From Locusta migratoria (lineage: Eukaryota > Arthropoda > Insecta > Orthoptera > Acrididae), in contig CM048744.1 of NCBI GenBank assembly GCA_026315105.1, positions 977,994,721-978,058,720 of the forward strand: 64,000 bases of DNA. The letters run 5' to 3'. Under the pieces are notes generated by a model. That model was given only the letters and a program-made list of their open reading frames with translations, made no database searches and was not told the DNA's origin. Positions 7,776-14,357 of this stretch are shown in pieces (the first letter of the stretch is position 1; each line of letters starts with the position of its first letter). The position numbers and the translations under genes were made by a program.

Positions 7776-9185
7776 TCATAGCGCCCATCCATTATCATCT
7801 AAGCCTAACCCTAGCTTCCTTTTCCCAAACATTATTCCAGCTACAGCTGTTGAAGCTAATCTTTCTCCTAGGGAAGCATCTTTACTGAAAATCCTTTCCT
7901 TTGCCGCTTTCTGCAGTTCTTTATCAGCTTGATGTCTTTGTTCCAAATCTTTATGATCCCTGTATGCGATATCATGCCTTTTGCAAGCTTCATCTAGAGG
8001 ATTTATTCCAGCATCTCCTCTTGCTAATCGTTCTTCTAGTTTGGTACCAGGGCCGCAGTAATTGTATCCAGGTAAATGCATTTCAACAGGGAGATTATTA
8101 ATTAACGTGTTCACTAAGCCCTTTCCATAACTTTCTGCCTTCCAGAATGTATGAGGGAGATTGTTTAGAAATCTAATTAGGTAAGGTATCCCCTTTGAAT
8201 TATTTACTATGAAGTCATTAAATTTACTCGTAAGCATCTTGGTTATTCCAACCTTCTCATTGTGGTAGTTATTATTTCCCGCATTCTCTTCACCATGAAT
8301 AACCATTAGTCTATCAATTAAATCTCTGACGTCATTCATCCACACGTACTCGACTGGTTTGTCTGTATACCTCTTTACAAAACCCATACCACCCTTTGTG
8401 TTTGGCGAGTTACCACGTTCTTTCTTGAGTGACTGCCATATTGGTTTAATGATGTTGTTGTATTTTTCGCTACTGCTTGACTTGGGTTTATTTGCATTTG
8501 GATCATTGTTCTGATATATCGCATTGGTAACCTTCAGCATAGTTGTATAGGTATCAAGGTCGTCAGATGTGTACTCTTCAGGTGATACGGTTTTCTGAGT
8601 CAGGAGCTTCATAAACCCATTGGTGGCTTTAAAGGAGTTACCCTTCACCATAATATTATCGTTGTTGAATGTTACTTCGGAGTCACCCATGTAATGTCTC
8701 CCATTGTCAAAACGGAGACCAAAAATTGTGTCATTCAGAGCGCCTAAATATTTTGAAACTTTTGGGCCCAGGTAAGTTGTTGAGTAGTTTGAAACAGCCT
8801 TCATCTTCTGCCGTTCCTCGTCTTCAATTTGTTCCAGCATAGGCTCCAACCTCTTACGAGTCTTAGGCGTTATCTCATCATCAACAAATAAGCTTCTCTC
8901 AAAAGATGATTCCTTAGGCGTAGGGGGAATAGGAAACATATCGTCAAATCCTCCATCGTAAGGTATCAACTGTTTTTCAATCTCACGATTTTTCTCTATA
9001 GCGTCAATCACGTCCTTCCCTATTGCATCTAATTTATCAATAACTGGTTGGTCCTCTTTTTTATATTTTTCGTATTCGGTTATAGGCTTAATTTTCCATT
9101 CTTTAAATTGGCCTTTGAGTTGTTCAAATTTCTTTCTGTTCTTTTTTGCTTGCTTCACAAGCTTTTCATCATATTTTGCAAACAT
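7776..9185 (-). CDS. 469-aa structural-type protein with C-terminal phospholipase A2-like domain
   Basis: The C-terminal domain matches the parvovirus VP1-type PLA2-like family. It has a calcium-loop signature PGYNYCGPGT at residues 372-381, the catalytic HDIAY at 404-408, and a conserved Asp in QAD (about 421). In parvoviruses this domain breaches the endosome during entry. The long N-terminal part (1-350) is charged and helical at the start, has a Pro-rich PIPPTP stretch near 85-92, and is otherwise unrecognised. It could tether the enzyme inside the particle. Both catalytic residues are present, so the lipase may be active. Starts in AATAAATG, with a GACGTT minisatellite just upstream. Confidence 0.82.
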   Translation of the reverse strand: MFAKYDEKLVKQAKKNRKKFEQLKGQFKEWKIKPITEYEKYKKEDQPVIDKLDAIGKDVIDAIEKNREIEKQLIPYDGGFDDMFPIPPTPKESSFERSLFVDDEITPKTRKRLEPMLEQIEDEERQKMKAVSNYSTTYLGPKVSKYLGALNDTIFGLRFDNGRHYMGDSEVTFNNDNIMVKGNSFKATNGFMKLLTQKTVSPEEYTSDDLDTYTTMLKVTNAIYQNNDPNANKPKSSSSEKYNNIIKPIWQSLKKERGNSPNTKGGMGFVKRYTDKPVEYVWMNDVRDLIDRLMVIHGEENAGNNNYHNEKVGITKMLTSKFNDFIVNNSKGIPYLIRFLNNLPHTFWKAESYGKGLVNTLINNLPVEMHLPGYNYCGPGTKLEERLARGDAGINPLDEACKRHDIAYRDHKDLEQRHQADKELQKAAKERIFSKDASLGERLASTAVAGIMFGKRKLGLGLDDNGWAL

Positions 9186-9215
9186 TTATTTAATGAGAAA
9201 TAATAAAAATTATTC

Positions 9216-9290
9216 GTTGGGACGTTGGTACGTTGACGTTGGGACGTTGACGTTGGACGTTGGGACGTTGGGACGTTGGGACGTTGACGA
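9216..9290. repeat. Short minisatellite of GGGACGTT / GACGTT units
   Basis: About ten imperfect head-to-tail copies of 6-9 bases lie in the 150-base gap between the 98-aa gene and the PLA2-domain gene, immediately upstream of the latter. It is much richer in G than its AT-rich surroundings. ACGT cores recur every 6-9 bases. It may be replication slippage or a promoter-proximal binding array. Confidence 0.8.
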
Positions 9291-9302
9291 TTGTTAGTAT
9301 AG

Positions 9303-9330
9303 ATTTTAATCTCTTTAAAGAGATTAAAAT
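9303..9330. terminator. Perfect 28-base palindrome after the 98-aa gene
   Basis: The centre is AATCTCTTTAAAGAGATT, extended by TTT/AAA on both sides and fully self-complementary. It lies just beyond the stop at 9335. The same 24-base core recurs at 13015-13038 between two plus-strand genes. Confidence 0.6.
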
Positions 9331-9334
9331 CAAT

Positions 9335-9631
9335 TTAATAGAACTCAATATTATGTACCTTGTTGCCCTTGTTTGTTTCTTTGGCACCATTGTATAACAT
9401 CTTTAATCCAACCAAAGTATTGCAATCATCCCAGCTTAATAATTTGGCGAACCTATCAGGCAATATAACCTTCCATTCACTGTCGAGTTCTACAAAAATC
9501 TTTTGTCCATATTTTGTACTTATATTCTCAGCATTTGTAATGGTATAAGAGCGCCCCGTTTCTAACTCGTTCAGCGTCGTAAACGTTTTGTTGACGCTGT
9601 TAAGTTTCAATAGCAGTTGATTTCGTTCCAT
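9335..9631 (-). CDS. 98-aa protein of unknown function, possible OB-fold
   Basis: I do not recognise it with certainty. The middle (LETGRSYTITNAENISTKYG, then IFVELD and LPDRFAKLL) has the look of short beta-barrel proteins that occur in insect-hosted mobile elements. A small single-stranded DNA-binding OB-fold is conceivable but unproven. It begins in AATAAATG and lies between the MMP gene and the PLA2-domain gene on the same strand, so it shares their expression context. Confidence 0.6.
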   Translation of the reverse strand: MERNQLLLKLNSVNKTFTTLNELETGRSYTITNAENISTKYGQKIFVELDSEWKVILPDRFAKLLSWDDCNTLVGLKMLYNGAKETNKGNKVHNIEFY

Positions 9632-9664
9632 TTATTATATGAAAAATAATAATTTAAATAATTC

Positions 9665-11176
9665 CTACGGGGTTAACGTTTCTAGCTGAATCACAGTATC
9701 TTTTAAGCTCTTCACTAGTGCCGTAAATGACGATGACTTCTTGGGACAGTTTATTCCGAATAATGAAAGATCGAATTTACCTGCTCTTACTAGTACGTTT
9801 GAGAATTCATTGTATTCATATAATATACCATCCTTGAAGAAGTACAGCAAACCGTTTATGTATCTAAAAACAGAATCAAAGGCTGAAGGTACCCCTGGGA
9901 AGCTTTTACTGATAACACCATAAGCCTTTACTTTAAAGCTACATTCATCTATTTCGACGAAGTATACATCGTCATAAAAAATGAAGGTTCGACCAGTGTA
10001 AGTGTTCACAGCTCCATGTACAACAGAATTTTGTCGCAACCCTATATCAGATACTCTTTTAGGGTAACCAGATTTTAACGATAAGCTCGGTACTTGAACC
10101 ATATATATCATGTTATTAATAATCAGAACGACTTCACCTGATGGTCTCTGGAAAACAGCAGATACATTTTTGAATTGTTGAGGCAGAAACGTTAACCAGT
10201 CTGTGATTAGTTGTGGTTTCGAGTGATCCTCGTTGCTATTAAGAGCAGTCATCCAAACCCACGTTCCATAAAAAATGTATAGAAACTCATTCACAATTAC
10301 AGAACTTCCAAACTGCTTCAGTCTGCACAGTTCAGGTTCCTTTACAGGGACTGCTTCGGTTGAGGGCGAAGCCGGAGTAGGAGTAGGGCGCTGTTCAGTA
10401 TCGCTAGAAGCACGTTTCCCATATAAACTTTGGATACCGCGTATATCATCTTCAGATAGGGTGGTGATAGTGCTATTGTAAAAGGCGTACATCACCGATT
10501 CAGACACATCTGAATGCGCCATACCTAACGTGTGACCAATCTCGTGAACTAGAACAACAAATAGGTTTGTCTGTGAAGAAGGTGTGTTACCGTCAATTTC
10601 CATGTACCAGTATTCATCCTGATCAACGTGGATTTCAATGGGGTCGTTGTACAAGTTAGGAAAGTCGGCATGAGCTAATACGTTTCCTCTACCATCAAAA
10701 CTTCGTTGACAGAACTGTAGGGCTGAGTTTTGGCGTCGGTGTGCTCCTCTCTTAGTCGAAATGACAATATCAGGACTTTGGTTGCTGTTCTCAAAAATAA
10801 GATCCGTGTGTTCTTGCCACATTTTAAAGGCTGCCTCCGCCACTTGCAACATTTTTCTAGTTGCTAGGTAGTAATTCCACTTGATGTTCTTCTTATTCCA
10901 CTTGTAGATGTGTGTAGTAAAGCTTAATACGTTATCTTCCACACCACATCTCGGTTTCTTCATTAATTGTAATGTTTCATCGGTAAGCTCACCATTAACC
11001 TCTAGCTTATACTTCTGTTGGAATAACGTAAGTGCATCTTTGTACGCTTCTTCACTCAGTTGAGAAAGTTGATCTTCTTGATAATCCAAGTACCCAAACT
11101 TGTGCAAATATTTTACTGCTGCTTCATCGTGAGCAGATACAAATGATAATATTGATAATATAATTATTTTGTTCAT
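9665..11176 (-). CDS. Secreted matrix metalloproteinase (MMP) carried as cargo
   Basis: A complete intronless 503-aa MMP. It has a signal peptide (1-15, MNKIIILSILSFVSA), a peptidoglycan-binding-like propeptide (about 20-75), and a cysteine switch PRCGVED with C77. The catalytic domain carries LAHADFPN (structural zinc) and the zinc site HEIGHTLGMAH (H211, E212, H215, H221), with Met-turn SVMY at 227-230. A Thr/Pro-rich hinge (about 255-280) leads to a hemopexin-like propeller closed by C284 and C477. Insect MMPs remodel basement membrane and ECM, and granuloviruses also carry an MMP. Its start is AATAAATG, like the element's own genes, so it appears integrated into their expression. No furin site is visible. 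All catalytic residues are intact. Confidence 0.93.
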   Translation of the reverse strand: MNKIIILSILSFVSAHDEAAVKYLHKFGYLDYQEDQLSQLSEEAYKDALTLFQQKYKLEVNGELTDETLQLMKKPRCGVEDNVLSFTTHIYKWNKKNIKWNYYLATRKMLQVAEAAFKMWQEHTDLIFENSNQSPDIVISTKRGAHRRQNSALQFCQRSFDGRGNVLAHADFPNLYNDPIEIHVDQDEYWYMEIDGNTPSSQTNLFVVLVHEIGHTLGMAHSDVSESVMYAFYNSTITTLSEDDIRGIQSLYGKRASSDTEQRPTPTPASPSTEAVPVKEPELCRLKQFGSSVIVNEFLYIFYGTWVWMTALNSNEDHSKPQLITDWLTFLPQQFKNVSAVFQRPSGEVVLIINNMIYMVQVPSLSLKSGYPKRVSDIGLRQNSVVHGAVNTYTGRTFIFYDDVYFVEIDECSFKVKAYGVISKSFPGVPSAFDSVFRYINGLLYFFKDGILYEYNEFSNVLVRAGKFDLSLFGINCPKKSSSFTALVKSLKDTVIQLETLTP

Positions 11177-11238
11177 TTATTTGAATGGAAATAATAAAAA
11201 TGATTTTAAAAAGAAAATAAATAATTAAATAAATGAAA

Positions 11239-11550
11239 TCAGGGGTAGTATTTAAGCATTTTTGACACTCTGCCTATGTAAAAGAGATCTACCCACGGTA
11301 CCTGTGTAACACTGGTATCAAAAACTTGTTTTACGAGAGATGCGTTTACTCCAGCAATTTCTGAAGCTTGTTCAAATCTTTGTTCTTCAGTACCAAGATG
11401 AGCTGTATACACTACTTTAGTAGCCCAATCACGAAATCGATATCCTGTACCTGAATTGGATTTAAAAATAACTTTAAGTAAACCATTATATGTAAAAAAT
11501 GTTCTTTTAATTGGTTTTGGTTCTTCTAGGTTAGAAAATCTTCTGTCCCA
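11239..11550 (-). pseudogene. MSV199-domain (BRO-like) gene remnant
   Basis: An uninterrupted minus-strand frame of 103 codons between a TGA at 11551-11553 and a TGA at 11239-11241, with no ATG. It contains YNGLLKVIF, YRFRDWATKVVYTAHLGT and VDLFYIGRVSKML, which matches the MSV199 domain of insect DNA viruses and mobile elements, often joined to BRO or DNA-binding modules. The N-terminus is missing. Upstream, TTCTAACCTAG could act as a splice acceptor, so either a lost 5' exon or plain truncation explains it. Function unknown. Confidence 0.6.
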
Positions 11551-11640
11551 TCACCGCTAATTTGGCGACTTTGGGACATTAAAAATTTTCTGCCACAACT
11601 AAAGAAGATATCTTGGTTTGGTTCACTAAAAATAACATAT

Positions 11641-11752
11641 AATCTTCTGTCCTATAGTCGTATAAATGACGGTTAATGGTTACTAAAAATCTTTTATAAT
11701 CTTCTATCCTATAGTCGTATAAATGGCGGTTAATGGTTACTAAAAATCTTTA
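11641..11752. repeat. Two direct repeats of 57 bases
   Basis: The units begin at 11641 and 11698 with AATCTTCTRTCCTATAGTCG and differ at about two positions. Partial related words (ATCTTCTGTCCCAT) occur at 11537-11552. They lie in the non-coding gap between the divergent MSV199 remnant and the coiled-coil gene, where an origin or enhancer could sit. Confidence 0.75.
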
Positions 11753-12429
11753 TATATGAAGAATGCTCCTTTCATTTACGCTAGAATGAAGTGACGTGTC
11801 TCGCCTCTTGCGACATCTTCACGGCCAAGGCTGCTCCGACTGCGATAGCCAGCTGGGAGGCCAGCGGTGAAGGTCGGTCCGCCGATGTCATGAGTGCCTG
11901 TATTAGTCACAACAGCGCTGCTCTAGCGTAATATTTTAACTTAAATGTATATTATTCACTTAAACGTAAATTTTCCGCTAATAAATTGTTGTTTTTGGGT
12001 GTTGTTGTGTATGTTACACTACGTAATGTAAGTAAAAATATACGGTAAGTCAGAGGAAGCGTAATGCTGAGAGAAAGAGTAAGATTAATAGCTTACTCGA
12101 ATGCATTTGTTTCGCCGGCGCGGTAGCTCAGCGCGTTCGGTCAGGAAGACTGGCCACCTTTCTGAAGAAAAAACTGAGTAAAGTTTTCATCGTGGAGTTT
12201 TGAGTGACGTCATGAGACGTCCGCACTGATCCGCTCTCCCTCATCTGCTAAGAAGCATGGGACGAAAAAAAAGGAAAAAAAAGAGGAAAAAACCCTGTGG
12301 GGCAGAAGAACGACAACAACGACGAAGAAATGTTACAGACAAAAGACCCCACAGGGTTCCTCGGCGCCGAGGTTTTGCTGATTTCGATAAGATTTTTTTT
12401 TTTTGGAATAATATATATAATAAATAACA
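11753..12429. promoter_or_regulatory. Non-coding divergent region with a SINE-like insert and a CRE-like site
   Basis: The first part (about 11775-11935) is distinctly richer in GC than the element and may be foreign. From about 12116 a tRNA-like SINE head appears (GGCGCGGTAGCTCAGCGCG, A-box like), running to an A-rich tail at about 12290. A perfect TGACGTCA lies near 12206. A 12-base inverted repeat, AACCCTGTGGGG at 12291-12302 and its complement at 12347-12358, stands before the 12430 gene. A 41-codon ORF from 12257 looks incidental. Confidence 0.5.
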
Positions 12430-12930
12430 ATGAATAACACATTAGTGCCTCCTTGTAGCATGACGTTTATTATGACTGGTGGAGATAGTTCAAAACTACC
12501 TATGTATGATATAAATAAGGTGCCAGAAAACCTAAGAGATATCGTTTTTAATTATCTGCGCAGCCTTCAGTATTTACAACTGACTATTATGGAACACGTA
12601 GAAAACGAGAGAGAACTCGCAGAAATAGGTGAAGGTATGTCACAACTAGAAAAGCAATTTCAAAAGTTGATGGTTGAAATAATCCCACAATCTGACTCTG
12701 AAGCTGAACAATCTGACTCTGAAGCTGAACAATCTGACCCTGAAGCTGAACAATCTGACGAAATAAGAGATTTAAAATATAAATTAGCTTTAAAAAACAA
12801 AGACCATGAACTTCTTTTAAAAGATTTACAGCTAAAAAAAGAAAGGTCTAAATCGTCTTTACTAGAAAAAGAAATAAAAATATTAAATTTAAAGTCCCAA
12901 TTAACTTCTCTTCAAAATAATGTTCAATAG
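12430..12930 (+). CDS. 166-aa acidic coiled-coil protein, function unknown
   Basis: The N-terminus is ordinary. Residues about 85-110 hold three to four tandem copies of an 8-residue unit, EQSDSEA-like (QSDSEAEQSDSEAEQSDPEA), giving a strongly acidic stretch. From 110 on, a Leu/Lys-rich coiled coil follows (LKYKLALKNKDHELLLKDLQ and onward). It could be a small scaffold or regulatory protein. I recognise no family. It is the first plus-strand gene before the polymerase and ends just before a hairpin. Confidence 0.65.
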   Translation: MNNTLVPPCSMTFIMTGGDSSKLPMYDINKVPENLRDIVFNYLRSLQYLQLTIMEHVENERELAEIGEGMSQLEKQFQKLMVEIIPQSDSEAEQSDSEAEQSDPEAEQSDEIRDLKYKLALKNKDHELLLKDLQLKKERSKSSLLEKEIKILNLKSQLTSLQNNVQ

Positions 12931-12948
12931 TTGTGTTTTTAAACACAA
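12931..12948. terminator. Palindrome directly after the coiled-coil gene
   Basis: TTGTGTTTTTAAACACAA begins at the base after the TAG stop. Its sequence differs from the other palindromes of the element but its position is the same. Confidence 0.45.
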
Positions 12949-13014
12949 ATTCAAAAAAGTAGTGTGCGTCTCGTCTTTTTTTGTAAATTAGGTGAAGAAA
13001 TTATTTTTAAGGTC

Positions 13015-13038
13015 TTTAATCTCTTTAAAGAGATTAAA
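13015..13038. terminator. Second copy of the AATCTCTTTAAAGAGATT palindrome
   Basis: Twenty-four self-complementary bases, identical in core to the palindrome at 9303-9330, between the coiled-coil gene and the polymerase region. It may end the upstream transcript or mark a regulatory boundary. Confidence 0.5.
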
Positions 13039-13131
13039 ACTATTGGTAGCAAGTAGTAAGAAGATTTTTTCGAAAATAAAAAATTGATTTTTTTTTAATT
13101 TAATTTTTTAATAAAATAAATTAGTAAATAA

Positions 13132-14352
13132 ATGAATATGCCGGAAGGAAATAAATATAACTATGCAGGTAAATACTGCAACAAGTGTGGAGTGGACATC
13201 ACTTATAAGAATTGGTCCAGGCACTTGAAATCAAAGGGTCATCTTAAGAATGACCCAAACAATGAAGAGAAGGAGGAGCACAACAAAGATAAAATATACC
13301 GCGAAGATCTTAAGATCTTGGCTAAGGATTATAATCTTAGTGGTGTTTCGAAAATGAAGAAATCGCAACTTAAAGAAGCTTTGGAAAAGACTAAGGACAT
13401 GTTGTACAAGAAGCAGGATTTGGAAAAGCTAAGGGTACCACAACTACTAGAGATAGGTAGAAGTAAAAACATTAAGGTGACTGTCAGGATGAGGAAGGCT
13501 GAAATAATTGAATCCATTTTGAAGACGCAAGACATTGTCTTTCGTAATAAGGTAGCTCAAGAGTTAGGTTTCCACGAAGACTTGATAGAACCACCCAAGG
13601 AAGAAAGAAAACCACCCTACAAGATCACTGAAACAAACTCACGGTTCATTAAGAAATTTAATGCCACTGAAGTAGACTACACCATTAAAGTTGATAAGTT
13701 AATGGAAGTTGAGAACGCCATCAACGCAATGATTAAACTGGCCAAAGAGAAAGGAAACTACAAAAAAGGAGACAAATTAACAGTAGTAGCAAGCAACCCA
13801 AATTTCCCTCATGATATTTCAACCGTGGTACAATCCAATGTTAACGCCAGATCTTTCATGAGTCATATCGGTAGAATTCTATCTTCTAACGAGAACTTAA
13901 ATATCACACAGACCAGGTTCAATATTAAGATTCTGAATATACCTAGAGGTCAAGGCAGGTCGAAAATTATAAATCTATCTGAAAATGTGAGGACGAAAAG
14001 ATGTATTACGCAGATAAATAATAAAGATAACTTGTGTTGTCCACGAGCCATAGTCACAGCACTGACGTACCACACGAATGAGGTTCTCGGTAGGCTACTG
14101 AGTACAATGGATATTAAGCAGGTCAGAATGGGTAGAAAAATTCAAACAGAGTTAACTGAAGAGTTGTGCAAGAGGCTTGGTAACTACAATGAAGAAGGTT
14201 TCACACTTGAAGATATTAAAAATGTAGAAAAATTATTGAATATTCAAATAAAGGTTGTGTGTGCCAAAAATTTTAATTCTGTTATATACTCAGGAGAAGA
14301 AAGAGAAATTAAAATTTATCTATACAAAAATGGGACCATTTTGACGTCATAA
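13132..14352 (+). CDS. N-terminal region of DNA polymerase B, separated by a frame break
   Basis: A 406-aa frame starting in AATAAATG. It has a C2H2-like finger (C16, C19, H31, H37) and two SAP-like helical motifs (about 60-85 and 97-131). A C-terminal block with NKDNLCCPRAIVTAL is, in related Polintons, part of the same long polymerase polypeptide. The frame runs to a stop at 14350-14352, while the polymerase frame overlaps it from 14313 in the -1 relation. The two ORFs therefore probably represent one ancestral gene. As it stands it would yield a separate DNA-binding protein unless recoding occurs. I do not write the joined product. Confidence 0.8.
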   Translation: MNMPEGNKYNYAGKYCNKCGVDITYKNWSRHLKSKGHLKNDPNNEEKEEHNKDKIYREDLKILAKDYNLSGVSKMKKSQLKEALEKTKDMLYKKQDLEKLRVPQLLEIGRSKNIKVTVRMRKAEIIESILKTQDIVFRNKVAQELGFHEDLIEPPKEERKPPYKITETNSRFIKKFNATEVDYTIKVDKLMEVENAINAMIKLAKEKGNYKKGDKLTVVASNPNFPHDISTVVQSNVNARSFMSHIGRILSSNENLNITQTRFNIKILNIPRGQGRSKIINLSENVRTKRCITQINNKDNLCCPRAIVTALTYHTNEVLGRLLSTMDIKQVRMGRKIQTELTEELCKRLGNYNEEGFTLEDIKNVEKLLNIQIKVVCAKNFNSVIYSGEEREIKIYLYKNGTILTS

Positions 14353-14357
14353 ACAGT

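Noticed and set aside
12257..12382. 41-codon Lys-rich plus-strand ORF that could suggest a core protein
   Set aside because: It spans a SINE-like A-rich tail and an inverted repeat; its basic composition comes from the poly(A) stretch.
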